In this document: positions 1 to 12,289 of the stretch, in pieces
How positions within the stretch are numbered: the stretch's first letter is position 1
Layout of the letters: every line of letters begins with the position of its first letter
Origin: Syncephalis fuscata
Taxonomy: Eukaryota > Zoopagomycota > Zoopagomycetes > Zoopagales > Piptocephalidaceae
Assembly (NCBI GenBank): GCA_025786725.1
Contig: JAHLTZ010000010.1
Location: 1-64,000 of the forward strand
Direction: 5' to 3'
Length of the DNA: 64,000 bases
Program-made: the position numbers and the translations under genes
The notes under the pieces: model-generated
Told to the model about the DNA's origin: nothing
The model's database searches: none
The model's input: the letters and a program-made list of their open reading frames with translations, nothing else

Positions 1-3000
1 CTAAAGGTAAAGCTAACGTTACAACAGTATTGGTATTGGTATTAGTAGTTAAATCATATTAATACTAATAATGATATGAAATAATAGAATTTGATCCTAA
101 ACCATTTATCCGTACTTTTGAATCGGTTATTGATCAGTTGGTGCAACTACGTGACGGTGTAGAAAATCATATTGTCAATCTTGAACAAGAGGAGAGAAAG
201 GCCAGTCGACGTCATGGCGAACGTATGAATGATTTGAAGGCGGTTTTTAATGTAGGTTTAGAACAAATTATATTATATTGCATAATGCTAACTTATACTA
301 GGATGTCCATGTGGTATTTGAAAATCTTGAAGCACGTATTTCAGAAGTAGGCAATACGGCCATTCAAATTGGTGAACGGCTAGATACGGTGGAAAAACAG
401 CGCAATCGGGCTATTGAAGCGCGTGAATTAATTGAATATTATTTGGAATTTGCTGATCAACGTGTCGACCGTCTTGAAGATTTACGCATGTCAGGGCCAG
501 ATGATCAGTTGAAAGTAGGTTCTATTAGCTAATTGATAAGTAACTATATACATACATACACATATATATACACTATAATTAGGCGGCGGTAATTGCTCGT
601 CGTATTAATACAATTGCCAAAGATGTAACTACTGAAGGATCGGAAAAGGTATAGAGGCAATTTGGTTATAATAATAGATAGTAAATACTAATAGTTGTAT
701 TTATTAGACAAAACGAGCTATTGAACGTTACTGTGAAGTATTGGAGAATGGTTTACTGGAAAACTTTGAAGAAGCAATGCAACACAACGATATTCGAGTT
801 ATGGAAGTAAGTAGTGACTGAGGACTATGTAATAGCATAACTGACCATGATTATTCGTATATTTAGGCATCGGCACGTATCCTATACGAATTCAACGGTG
901 GTCATTCGTGTGTCCAACGTTACTTGAATCAGCGAGAATTCTTTTTGGGCTCAGTTGAATTAAGTCCACCTGAAGAGGCTATTTCTCCGTAAGCAATAGT
1001 GATTCAGTATGTCTAGCATAATAATAGAACATCTATATATATTATTAGTGAGGCAGGAGAATGGCCACACCCACCACCTGGCTGTGATCCATTATTGGAT
1101 GATTTGTTCCTTCAATTGGAACAACAGCTAAAGCCGGAATGGTCTAATATTTCGAGTATATTTCCAAATGCCGCTGAAGTAATGCAAATATTTGTACAAA
1201 GAGCCTTTACATTCTCAGTAAGTTATACAGAAGTGGTTGTTATAATGGCACGTGCTAATAACTATAATGAATTGCTTATAGATTCAAAATTATATGGTTA
1301 AGTTATTGAATCGAGCAGAAACTTTATCAGGCCTGGCTTTTCTTCGTGTACTTGCTGCGTGTCATGCTCGAGCAATGATGACAGTCCGAGAAATCCGTCG
1401 CTTTGATGATATGGTTGTACGCCCCTCTATTAAAGGATCTGCCGAGCAAGCACATGCGGAAGGTGTATCCAGTTCTGATGCTCTTTTCCGACCAAGTATG
1501 AATAAGAACTCAGCCTCGGCTACACTATCGGCCTGCGTCGATCGTTGTATGGAAGATCTATTTGCACCCTACACCGAAAACAATCGCTATCTCAATAGAG
1601 AACGACAGGCTCTATCCGAAGTATTCACGCGTATTCTAAAGCCGTTTATGGATTACCAGGCAGAACGACGTCAAGTAATGAAGAATAAAAATGCTTTAAT
1701 GCGTAAACTTAAAGATGCAGCTGGCGCTAACGTTGAGAATATTCAAATGACGCTGCCCGAGGAGAATGGCCGATTGCGTAAAAGCACAGTAGTACGTATG
1801 CTACTTGTACATGCTGAGGCTATGGGAAGATGCGCCGAGCTGTCTACGCCACAAGAATTGTAAGTACAAACATAGTATTTATTTAATTATATATATATAT
1901 ATAATAAACGGCTAAACTAACAGCTATTAATTATCTAGGCCAAAATATAGCGATCAACTGTATCGCATGCTGATAGAACAGCTTAATGCTAACTATATTG
2001 ATGCTGGTCTAGATGCGTAAGTATAATAATTGTATACAAAATATATAGATTGATTCAGCACTAATGGTAATTATATACTAGTGCATTGGAAGACTTGGAA
2101 TTAAACGATCTAAAGACAGAGCCCACTTTAAAAGAGTTGGCCGTTGTACGCTCGGCAAATAGAGCTGCATTGCTTGAACAGACACATTTTAAACAAGCAA
2201 TTGTAAGTGGTACGATCAGGCAATTAGCAGTCATTTAATTAATATTATTTAGATACCTATATTGTCACGTATGAGTGTTGGTACACGTGAAATCTTACTT
2301 GTCCAACGCTCCACCATGAGTGCACTGAAGACAAAGCAAATCGAGTAATGAACAAGGCAATTGATGGTAAATTACTATAGTATTTTACTAAATGATGATA
2401 ACTTAAACGTTTGTGTAAATAATAGTTATTATTAGTTGGCTGGAATTATCTTTAGACAAACAAAAGAAAAAAGACTTTCAGCCGCGTGATCAAGATTTGG
2501 ACTTGATGAGTTTAGCAACACCGGTAAGTAATTACAAATGACATTTGTAAAATGAAAGTAACTAATTTATTTATATTATTAACTACTGTTTTGTTGCTGT
2601 TGATTTAGGCTTGCAATTCATGTTTGGAATATTTGCGTAAAGTCCAAGAAGTATCGAGCGATTACCTGGACCCAATCAATCGAGAAACGTTCTTAGTTGA
2701 ATTAGGCATTACATTCCATGGGTGAGTTTTGGCGAGTAATATTGATTAGTCGTAAATAATAATCTATTTTTTATTATTTTATGATCAGAGTATTATTAGA
2801 TCGCTTTAAAAAGTTTACCATTAGTGCTACGGGCGGTCTAGTACTGTCAAAGTAAGTGTTTGCGAAAATGTCTTTGCATTAATCTAAATACTGACATTAC
2901 ACCATCACGCTATTAGGGATATTGCCAAATACCAGGAAGCAATTGATCGGTTCAAGGTTCAAGGATTAACGGAACGATTTGAAATGCTACGTGAATTGGG

Positions 3001-3259
3001 CAATATATTCTTGGTTAAGCCAGAAATTCTACGCTCTCTACTGTCGGAAGGTTATCTGGCTAAGATTGACCATCGTAGTTTGCTGCCATTTTTGAAGATG
3101 CGCGAGGACTGGAGTAGTGCCAAGATTGCCCAGCTACTTCGTGGCTACGCTACCGATAAGGATCTAGCCGCTACAGAAGAAAAAATATCTTCGTCCGATC
3201 TACTGAAATCAAAGATAAAAGTCGTAGCAAATGCCAGTCGTGTGTTTTCAAAGACGTAA
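1..3259 (+). CDS. SEC10: Exocyst complex component Sec10 (5' partial)
   Basis: Sec10 is a subunit of the exocyst, which tethers secretory vesicles to the plasma membrane. The start lies before the window: bases 1-6 look like the end of an exon and the next exon begins at 88. I read exons 88-251, 302-514, 583-648, 708-806, 867-988, 1049-1217, 1282-1859, 1939-2016, 2082-2202, about 2254-2347, then further exons to the stop at 3259; all joints keep frame. Family-typical stretches are an N-terminal coiled coil (ENLEARISEVGNTAIQIGERL), the central LNRAETLSGLAFLRVLAACH and the C-terminal FEMLRELGNIFLVKPEILRS. Fungi also have Rcy1-type proteins combining an F-box with a Sec10 domain; the missing N-terminus leaves that possible. 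At least 13 introns and no frame break. Confidence 0.88.
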
Positions 3260-4151
3260 CCTCGTATATTGTAATAAACGAACTAATTTATTAGTAACAT
3301 ATCGATCACAATGTTATATTTGCTTGGCTAAAGAACACTAAAAATGTAGGCTACATAGTTATAAATGTATAGGAGGTGGTATTTAAAATGCATAAATGAA
3401 AGAATAAATTGCTACTTTACAAAAGAATGGTAATAACTACAATTAGCTAATGTTACTAATTAAAAGAATTAATCAAAATGAGCTAAAAGTACTAGCATTT
3501 CTACTGGTTAATGACTACTGATTGCTGACTGCAAATAGACGTAGATATAAATGTAATGTCTTAATCAAATATAACTAATATGGTGCCATGTATTTATTAA
3601 TACAAGGTTGCGCAACTGAATAGGTACAACTAAGTGCAGACCTGTATTGTTATAATAATAAATTATTTAATTTAGTTATTAAAAAAGTATTGCAAATGTC
3701 TAGTATATCTGTTATGTCATCACTTTATTATTTTTGGTATATCTTTATTTCTAAAGCTTGTGGTTCCTTGTTATTTATTTAAAATGTATTAGTTACATAA
3801 CATATTACGTTTCATTTACCATTATTATATAATTTGTATCTAGGTACAATTTATTTAAACTAATAAACACATAATAGTAATTCACGCTATTTTAAAAATA
3901 AACATTAGCAACACAGCACCGCCAATAAAATATGCCGAATTGCTAATAGTACGAAAGTGTATAAGGTAGAAATTAAAAACATTAAGCAGCTACAGTCTTA
4001 TATCTTATGTTAGATTTGCAACAAATTGCCATCATAGACCAATCAAAACATTTAACATTTTTTTGATTTAATAATAAAGAATTCTAAATAAAATGTTTAT
4101 ATTTTATTGATTTATATAAGCCGGCTTTGAATCAACTATATAGATATTTAG
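3260..4151. other. AT-rich intergenic DNA between SEC10 and the MFS gene
   Basis: The two genes point towards each other, so this is a shared 3' region. It holds AATAAA-like sequences that could serve as polyadenylation signals on either strand. I see no ORF with family resemblance, no RNA gene and no clear repeat. Confidence 0.5.
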
Positions 4152-6174
4152 CTAATGTATGGCCATAGCAGGTGCTTTTTGTCGTTTGTCGTCGTCACTT
4201 TGCTGCTGTGGCAGAACTTTGACAAACGCAAATGCAATAGCCGCAATTCCGGCAACTGGAATAAGTACGTAGTATTGCATACGTAAAGCATCAGCATGTG
4301 CTTGTATAGTAAGGCTTTTGATGGGTTCTGTAAGATCACGAATTTTTTCAACGGACTGTATAGCATCTTTAGTCAAATCGCCTGACGAAATGTACGTTTC
4401 AAGCAACGATGCCAATTTGTTGTTGAAAATGGCGCCCTCGATTGCAAGGCCGACCACTCCACCAATAATCTGAAAAAATGCCATAAGCGCTGTGGCAATG
4501 GCTATGTTTTCTGGTGTCACCGATGCCTGAGCCGCCAGTATAGGTGTCTGGATAGCACCACCAAATCCTAAGCCGAGAACAAACATGGAACCAATCTCTA
4601 GTGCTCTCGTTGAGTTTACATCAAAAAGAGTAATTAATCCAAAGCCAACCATGGCTATCGCCATGCCAATTGGCATAAATAGTCTATAAGATCGCTCTCC
4701 AACACGTGCAGAAATAATGCCAGATACTACTACTATAATGGAAACAGGCAATACAAACGGAAGTAAGACTAGGCCTGACTGTGTAGCACTGTAACCATGA
4801 ATTACCTAGTAAAGTTAATATAATATTAGTATGCTGTTTTAAATGGTGCTTACAGCAATTTATCCATTGTATTTGCTCAGTAATCACTTACTTGGAAGAA
4901 TATTGGAAGATAATAAATCGGACTAATGAACCCCCAGCCAACTAGAAAAATGCCAACACCAAGCAAACAAATAGATTTTGAGCGGAAAAGCTGTAATGGT
5001 ACTATTGGCTCAGTCGCCATACGAAACTCAGCCCATAGCAAACCTGCCAGAATAATAATGGCTACACAAAATAGCGAGATAACGACCGGTGAGGCCCATG
5101 GATACATGGAGCCACCCCAGTTGATAGGCAATAGCAATGCAACGCAAAATAAAAGGACAAGCAGTGTACCTAAGTAATCAACGCGTTTCATTTTCTCGCG
5201 TACTGATCCAACGGGTGTTTTGAGTTTTAGCAAAAAGCCTACAATGGGAACGACAATACCACCAACTGGCAAATTGATGTAAAAAGCCCAACGCCACGAG
5301 AGATGATCAGTAAACAGTCCTCCCAATAGTGGTCCAATGACGCTACTGAAAGTAAATACAGCACCAACGATGCCGGCATATTGTCCACGCTGATGGGGTG
5401 GAGCAATGTCTAATTGCAGTGATATACTTTATTGTTAGTGAACAAAAAACATACGGGCTATTCAGCAGCTTACCAGCAATAATGATCATTACTAGCGGAA
5501 TAAAACCGCCGCCTCCAATGCCGGCAACGCCCCGCATAATAATCAGCATGATGATGCTATTAGCTGCACCACACCCTAATGAGCCAGCTAGAAATATAGT
5601 GGTAGCAATAAGAAACATAATCTTGCGACCAAAAATATCAGAAAATCGGCCATAAAGTGGCTGTGCTGCTGTCGACGTTAGCAAATAGGCAATACTAATC
5701 CACGCAACCTGATCTAGCGCATCAAAATCCGAGGCAATTTGTGGAATAGCTGTGGATACGATTGTTTGATCAAGTGAAGCAAGAAACACTGTTAAAGCCA
5801 GCCTATAATGTTACATTAGTTAACTAAACAATACTTTAAATTGTGCCTACTTACCCTATGAATACAATTATACGACGACGCAACGACAATTCCTCCATTG
5901 TATTTGTGTCTTTTTGAAAGCATTGGTTGTTGTCATTGGTGCCACTACTATATAGACTAAAATTAGAAGTATTCTGTACTTCTCTTGCTTCGTCAAAACT
6001 ATTGGCATCGCTTGTTTTTGCTTCGTTGGCTGTGCATTTTTTGTCAGGTGTCATCGTACAGGTGTCTTTGTTAAAATGCTGTTCAGTGGCTTTCATTATT
6101 GTAATTGGTTCGCTTTCAGCATCCAGAGAGTGAATTATTTTGCCATTCGCTTCCATCATAGATTGATTAACCAT
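4152..6174 (-). CDS. MFS transporter, DHA2-like (14-TM drug:H+ antiporter type)
   Basis: Four exons on the minus strand: 6174-5855, 5802-5474, 5409-4892 and 4805-4152, about 600 residues. After a hydrophilic, Ser/Thr/Asn-rich N-terminal tail of about 100 residues the transporter starts with FLASLDQTIVSTAIPQIASD, the LDxTIV motif typical of DHA2-type multidrug and siderophore antiporters. The loop motif YGRFSDIFGRK (MFS motif A) follows, then RGVAGIGGGGFIPL, a motif-C-like GxxxGPxxGG region (GAVFTFSSVIGPLLGG) and SWRWAFYINLPVGG. The C-terminus is a short charged tail. Length and motifs fit a plasma-membrane or vacuolar exporter; the substrate cannot be told. All splice joints are GT-AG and in frame. 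The ATG at 6174 is chosen because no upstream in-frame exon is evident. Confidence 0.9.
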
Positions 6175-7921
6175 TTTGATGCTTTAAATCTAATTTGGTT
6201 GACTTTTGCTAAGACCAAAAAATTAGCTAGATAAATGGCTTGGCAACAAATTAAAAATGAATTTTCAAAACAACGACAAGCGTGTAACACGCTTAATGCA
6301 ATTGTAAAATACAACAACAGCTTTTAACGATTATTCACTATAGAATATATAGAGAAATGAAATATTGCAGGTTAATCAGTACTTTTATTATTTACAACAA
6401 ATGTATTTTTATAGCGTTTGATTACTATCAAATAGATGGTGAAAAAACAGCTAGCATGGATACAATGTTAGTCAGATCTAATAATTATTAGTCACAGAAA
6501 GCCGGAAATGTGTAACATTAGTAGTAGATTTGGTGTTGGCAATTGAATGTACGTAGAAAAGAAAATGAGCAATACATAAATGGTTTGTTTAGAATAACTG
6601 CAAGTTTTCTGTTTCAACAGTTTAAAATAGGCCTTGTGCTATATTATGCTAGGATTTGAGTAAATCGCAATAAATGTTATTATTGTAAAAATCAATACTT
6701 TATTAAACAATAAGCAATCAGGTGTATGTCTACTGTTGACGCATGCTACTCGCGTATTCCGAATGTGACAATATTGTATATCTTTTAAGGCCCAGTGACC
6801 GGTCGAGCTTTTAATCCAACGCAGCAATGCTATCTATCAAGATGTACATTGCATGGGTGTTTTTCATTCTTAACGTATACTCCTAATACGGCATTTTACC
6901 GAACGGTGTAATAAAAAGATGCATTTGCACACTGCTCCTCTTACTCCAATCCACGCATGTAAAAAAATGACACATTAAATGTCATGTGTTTAATTGTTCC
7001 CCTTTTTATTTCATGATACGACTATAACAACTTTTTAGCTAACAATGCATGCTATTAAAAATGGCGTTGCTACAGTCATTAACACTGTTACCAAATTCAC
7101 ATTTTAGTAGTTTTCTAATCAATTTGTAAAAATAATTTAGATAATTAACCGATTCGTGTACACATGTACCAGTCGACATTCACCCGCGAAGGTATAATGA
7201 TATATACTTGTTAATACAGTATTATTGATATGTTGACTAAATAATAATAAAGGTTAATTTGCTTTTATTACATATTTTATTGACAATTTTCAGAATTATT
7301 TCAATTACAATACACTGCATTAATATACTGATAGCAGTTATATTCAAACTAAACTCATGTCCTACATTTATTTATTGTTGTTTTTACTTGGATAATTGTA
7401 TATCAAATTACTATTTTGCTTAATCGCTTCATTGCAACGTCATCAGAAAAGTGTAGCAGCCTATTTATATTGAAAATAAATAAGTAAATTATATGGAAGA
7501 CGGTGCTCAGTTAAGTATTAGTGGCAACTAAGTACCTATTCATGTGATTTAGTTAATAAAGATCAGTTTATTTATACGTTAATTTATTTGTTAGTATAAT
7601 AATAATGTTATTGATGCCAGTGCTTTAGTTGGTGCCAAGTATTGAAATTGTTACTATCGACAATACATATCTTTGTAATTATAAACTTTAAACGATAACT
7701 CCATAACCCATACAATGGTCGTTGCAACGTCATTCAATAAATCTAGTTTAATCAATACCAGCGTATGTTTATTTACCACGTAACAAAACTACCATGCTAT
7801 GACACTTCAATATTGAAAAATTCACCACACAGTACTCCAAATTGCTCCAGTATCAAAAAACTGCATCCACCAGCCGTCTAGTTTGCAAAATAAACAAAAT
7901 AAATCCAGCGCGCTGGCTGGC
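6175..7921. other. Gene-poor AT-rich region
   Basis: About 1.7 kb between the MFS start and the Pol III unit. Only short spurious frames are present. The MFS promoter must lie in its left part, but no specific element can be named. I see no clear repeat or RNA gene. Confidence 0.45.
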
Positions 7922-7926
7922 AAAAA
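7922..7926 (-). terminator. Pol III T5 terminator after tRNA-Ile
   Basis: On the minus strand the tRNA 3' end is followed after three bases by TTTTT, a canonical RNA polymerase III stop. No run of four or more T lies between the 5S gene and the tRNA, so this is the first good terminator for both. Confidence 0.7.
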
Positions 7927-7929
7927 GGT

Positions 7930-8004
7930 TGCTCACTACAGGGATCGAACCTGTGACCTTGGCGTTATTAGCACCACGCTCTAAACCAACTGAGCTAAGC
8001 GAGC
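7930..8004 (-). tRNA. tRNA-Ile, anticodon AAU
   Basis: Complete cloverleaf on the minus strand, 75 nt without CCA. Acceptor GCTCGCT pairs with AGTGAGC, with discriminator A. D-stem is GCTC/GAGC, anticodon stem TGGTG/CGCCA with loop CTAATAA, giving AAT (read as IAU). T-stem is ACAGG/CCTGT around TTCGATC. Box A (TAGCTCAGTTGG) is at 7986-7997 and box B (GGTTCGATCC) at 7942-7951. No intron. It lies only 8 nt downstream of the 5S rRNA gene on the same strand. Confidence 0.95.
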
Positions 8005-8012
8005 TGATAGAA

Positions 8013-8128
8013 ACTACATTACTTCTCATTCCCGCGTGGTCCCCCACCGCAGTACTACAGAAGCGCGGCCTAACTTAACTTCGGAGATCGGACGGGATCC
8101 GGTGCTTTCTAGGCGCAATGAACGTAGT
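8013..8128 (-). rRNA. 5S ribosomal RNA
   Basis: Minus-strand 116-nt gene. The ends form helix I (ACTACGTT with AATGTAGT). Conserved 5S blocks are present: AGCACCGGATCCCGTC, GATCTCCGAAGTTAAG (loop/box A region), AGTACTGCGGTGGGGGACC (box C region, 8038-8048) and CACGCGGGAAT, all close to zygomycete 5S RNAs as known from the family. It is away from any 18S/28S unit, which is common for dispersed fungal 5S genes. Only a TTT, too weak as a terminator, follows before the tRNA. Confidence 0.92.
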
Positions 8129-8139
8129 TGAAGTGGAAG

Positions 8140-9440
8140 CAGTTTTTTGCAGCTCGTTCGTAATTTCTTTTACGTAAAAGCCTACCATTATCATGGCATT
8201 TGGCTACACATACGTCATAGGATTGCATCGTATACAAAAGCAAATGCATACACGCAATAATAGCAACAATTATAAACATAGTGCTATCGATAAGCATATA
8301 TATAATAATGATGACAGTATATGCATGTAATCTATTAGTATAGTTATTCTATCATCAGCATAATACAATAAACAAACCATATCAATGAATAACAACAAGA
8401 GCATTTATGAGTAGTACGGTGCAATGTATTGCAGTTATAAAATACGATTACTATTCAATAGTAAAAGTATATATACACATATATTGTGCATATATGCGTA
8501 CTGCTATTCAATAGCTATAGCAGATGACAAGGTAATACAGTGCATTAAACGATAAGCATAAGCAACAATAAGAATGCATATAGAGTAGATGACTAGCATA
8601 CATACAGGCTGTGTACTATAGTCAATAGCAACAAAGCAAACACGATAATACGAAAGAAAGATAATAGACTTAGACGTGACGTGCATATAGTATGCCTACT
8701 TACCATCATAATTACCTGTGAAAGTGATGAACAAAGAATACAGATGGCAAGTACAGTAAGGAATAGAAAGAAAGAGCGCGATAGGTGACGTGATGGAAAG
8801 GAATAAGTGTGATGCATATAGGCTGTGCTAAATGGTGTGTGACTATTGTAAAATAATAAAACGAATAAGTAATAGGAAAAGTATGAATGGTAATGCCGAA
8901 GCTATAGTGCATATAGTCTGATGAGCGACATAGGTTAAATGAGTCGAGTGTTATTAGTAGTCGAACTAGCGTTAGACAAATAGCAGTTCTGAATAGCGTG
9001 TAGCCATTGTAGAACAAAGCGATATATAAAAGAATGAATATAGAGTGAAAGGAGTCTGAATAGCGATGTTAAAGTTATAGTGCATACAATGCAATGAAGA
9101 GAATGACTGAAGTATACTGATACATGTAAGTAACAGAATGTGTCTAATATAGCATAGATGGTATATATAGTGTAAAATGAAGTAGAAACGATATATGTGG
9201 ATAGAATTATATACATACTGGATAATAAATCTACAATGCTAAGTATTTGATGACTAATGTCACTCACCACTCATTCTCATGTTCAATTAATCCAAATATT
9301 ATTAAATTTAGCCATTTAACCATTAAATCACATTAAATGGTTAATAGTTAATAGTTGTTTATAAAACAAATTGTACAGTAAGGTTAAATGATACACAATA
9401 TTTCATATGATTAACAATATGTTAATTCTTGTATTGCCTC
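8140..9440. repeat. Repeat-derived block with arm of a dispersed element
   Basis: The stretch 8140-9160 is purine-rich on the plus strand, with many short degenerate repeats of the ATAG/AATGA type. It is followed at about 9200-9330 by an arm (TGTCACTCACC...CATGTTCAAT) also seen at 32530-32620 and 40440-40510. Downstream, AGTAAGGTTAAATGATACAC at about 9380 recurs at about 32645. The several hydrophobic minus-strand frames here are side products of the purine/pyrimidine asymmetry. Probably an old copy of the foldback family described at 39378-40680. Confidence 0.5.
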
Positions 9441-9833
9441 TTTAAACAACCGATTATGATTATAATATATTTTCCATCTCGTTGTCCTCTGTACTTTCCC
9501 TTGTAAACACTTATGTGAATACTGTATGGCCATCACTTCCGCTATCTGAATATATGTATAAACAATTAATGGCGCTGGTGCCAATCATGCAACATAGAGT
9601 TTATAAACTGTTAGCGCTATATTCTAAAACTCAAAATCAAGTAAAGGCTGTATGGGGCTTGGTTTAGCGGAGTACTGGCCACAATAAGCCAATTGACGTT
9701 TGAAAACACATTCTAAACCTCCTTAACAAGAAGCAAGTGCCTTAAAAGGGGATGGTTTTAAAACTTGGTCGATTTGTTCTTTGTTCCCGCATCTCTCACT
9801 GCAATTCAATCTTTATCTTTTCTACTTTAAACA

Positions 9834-10155
9834 ATGGTAGGTACCCTCATTGTCTGGTACGTGTCGCCACTACAGCCGAACTAACAATGGTGCTATTGAA
9901 TTCTCCAATAGGTTGCTACTCAGCAAACAATGAAGGCACGCAATGCTGCCTACGCCAAAAACGTTCTTAAACGTGGCCAAGTTGCGCCTCAAGAAGAAGA
10001 TAGCAAGACAGCGACAAGCCGAAGCGCGCTCTTGTTCTTGCTTTTCATCGTAGTTGGTAGTGGTAAGTAGCATACAAATGCAAATAGCTGCTTATGCACT
10101 TTAACTAACATACTATAAACTACTAGCAATCTTCCAGCTGTTCAATCTGCTTTAG
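9834..10155 (+). CDS. YSY6: RAMP4/SERP1-type ER stress-associated protein (Ysy6-like)
   Basis: Small tail-anchored protein of the Sec61 translocon, implicated in ER stress tolerance. Three exons: the ATG alone (9834-9836), 9924-10062 and 10127-10155, giving 56 residues. The protein reads MQTMKARNAAYAKNVLKRGQ, then a charged linker, then the membrane anchor SALLFLLFIVVGSAIFQLFN; both blocks are typical of the family (K-R-x-x-N...KN-x-x-x-RG and the ...GSAIFQ anchor). Frame is kept across both introns. The first exon consists of the start codon only, which a gene finder would miss; a start at the internal ATG (9930) would lose only two residues and is the alternative. Confidence 0.85.
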
Positions 10156-11588
10156 ATTGTTTCATTACTTTCGTTTCAACATTATATTCACTATCAATAA
10201 AACGCATACATTACTAGATAGTTCATTGCACTAGTGTGGGTAACGCAAAGATGTTATGAAATGTGTTTAAAACATGGTTAAAATGGTGTACTAAAGATTT
10301 GTACTTGTTCTGAAGGAATTGCTAGTCATTTGGCCACGTCAAATAGAGTGATAGCGAGTTTGTACAATATAGTCTACATAGATGACAGTTAATACATTAT
10401 TACTACATGCCATATTGTTTTGATTGCAACTTGTAAATATAATCATTATAACGTGGACACTAAGCTCGTAATCTCAAATAATTAAACTGAATTTTTAATT
10501 GTAATTGTGATGTATCATAAATTCAAAAGTTTTATGCTAGACATGTGCGCAATTTATTTTGCTTTGTCTGCGTTGTCCTTTGAGTTTGAGTGGTGTTAAA
10601 TAAGTAATAAAGGCTGTGCTAGAGTGGGTATATAGTTTTAGCTGATTCTCATAGTGTGTCGCATAAATATCTTTTAAGTCATAATTACATACTGTATACA
10701 ACGATAGCTATGGCATGTATAGTTATAGGTAGGCCAGTATAGTTGGTATGGCGTATATTTTACTTTATTGCAGTCAATCTATGTACTGGTGGTTTGATAG
10801 CCATCGGCTTTGTTTCAGTATTTTAAAATTGATTAAACCTATACAAATAAATAGTTTGATTACATTAATGGCAGTACGCGTGTTTTTAATTTGCGTAAAT
10901 TACATATGGTCGACTAAACAGTGTATGATTAATTATTTTACACAACAGCAATAATGCCACTAGCAGATTGTGTTTATCATGCTGGTTATTAACGTGCACG
11001 GTTGCATTTATAAGTATTACAGCGTTGGCATGTTACATTCAATTTATGCGATAGTTTTAATAGACTGGGGATTGATTGCACATAAATAGGTGACAGTCAA
11101 TAGATAAGGATGTGAGGTGTAGTATATATTTATTTTAATACAATTGAATGGTACAGCAGTATTTGCTATGTGTTCATACTGTTATTGTCAATTGTGTAAT
11201 TGTTTTTGCCTGATTTGATATGTTCAACAGCTTAATACAATTGAAATCAGCTATTAAAAATATTTGTAACCCTTAAATAAATAAAGCTATTACTTTTTGG
11301 ATTATTTATATTATATTTACAATCGGTTAAACTAGCATGCTGATAAAAGTTAGTTGTACCATAAAATAAAGATTGATATGACTATTAAGCCAGAAACTAC
11401 ACGGTCAATTAATGATATCAAAATTCAGAAAATAAAAATATAACAGAATAGGCATAACTGTTGTGTTTCTGGTATAACGTTGCACTTTGTACAATCCATG
11501 ACAATCATTATAGTTTAACTTATGTGGTTGATTCTAGTTTAAAACCGGACTAGATCTTGGTACAAAACGTAACACCAAGCGTACAATG
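10156..11588. other. Gene-poor AT-rich region
   Basis: No frame with family resemblance, RNA gene or strong repeat seen. The 68-residue frame at 10748-10954 has no recognisable motif and no good start context, so it is not called. Confidence 0.4.
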
Positions 11589-11873
11589 CTAGCACAATAG
11601 AAGCCTATCACTTCTAGTAGAATTTACCATTAGTTTTTTTGTGCATTTGTGTTTACAGTAAGTGCTTAATGAAAACACATATGCAAGCACATATGCAAGC
11701 ACATATGCAACGAAAAGGAACATCAATAGCGGCGACATCAGGGGTAATGAGGCTTTGGATGATTTAAACCGTTGATCATTATTATGACACGGAGGAAGGC
11801 TGGGCAAGATGACCGTCACAAACAACAAGGCGGCAACCAAGCCTCGATTTTCTTGATCTACTTTGCTTGCCAT
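11589..11873 (-). CDS. Doubtful small membrane protein ORF
   Basis: ATG-initiated frame of 94 codons with two hydrophobic stretches (GLVAALLFVTVILPSLP and LLMFLFVAYVLAYVLAYVF). The second contains three copies of a 12-bp tandem repeat (GCACATATGCAA type, about 11686-11721). I do not recognise a family, and the C-terminal third looks non-coding. It may be a 3' part of the neighbouring candidate gene, or chance. Confidence 0.2.
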   Translation of the reverse strand: MASKVDQENRGLVAALLFVTVILPSLPPCHNNDQRFKSSKASLPLMSPLLMFLFVAYVLAYVLAYVFSLSTYCKHKCTKKLMVNSTRSDRLLLC

Positions 11874-11910
11874 GATTTAATTATTGGTTCACTGCGGCAC
11901 GTGTAGTGTT

Positions 11911-12276
11911 CATTCAAAATTCTCCTGCATGCACCTGAGCATCTTATCAGTAAGATCAGCTGGTTTAATCGGTTTGCTGCAATGAATAGCGTCGATTACA
12001 AACACCTGAAATTTCAATGATACGCATGTGTGTGGAGAACACAATTTGTACCTTTATGGTAATGATGTCACCCATTGCCAAATCTAACCGTGTGCAAATG
12101 GCCTCTCGGCATAGGCAAGAGAAATAGCCAAATAAAATATAGGCAATGAGGGCCAAGGCGTTCTGTTTGCCACGTTTTTTGTAGGTTCCGCCTATATTTC
12201 TGTACAATATTAGACGTCAAAAGACTTTCCTAATCGTCTATTGACCATATGCTTACACAGCCCCTCTCTTGGACAT
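11911..12276 (-). CDS. Possible three-exon small gene, unrecognised
   Basis: A possible gene starts with ATG TCC AAG AGA GGG at 12276 (exon 12276-12257, GTAAGC donor). It continues at 12199-12052 and, after GTACAA...TTTCAG, from 12005 downwards. The second exon reads GTYKKRGKQNALALIAYILF then REAICTRLDLAMGDIITIK, with one possible membrane helix. The joints keep frame, which is the main support. I cannot assign a family, and the position of the stop is uncertain (near 11911 or further on), so treat the limits as approximate. Confidence 0.3.
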
Positions 12277-12289
12277 CGCTAATTTTTTT

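Noticed and set aside
7842-8078. Frames of 64-78 codons on both strands over the Pol III genes
   Set aside because: They overlap the complete tRNA-Ile and 5S rRNA genes.
8109-9270. Series of overlapping minus-strand frames (60-111 codons) resembling membrane peptides
   Set aside because: They lie in a purine-rich repeat block whose complement is T/C-rich and so gives hydrophobic frames by chance.
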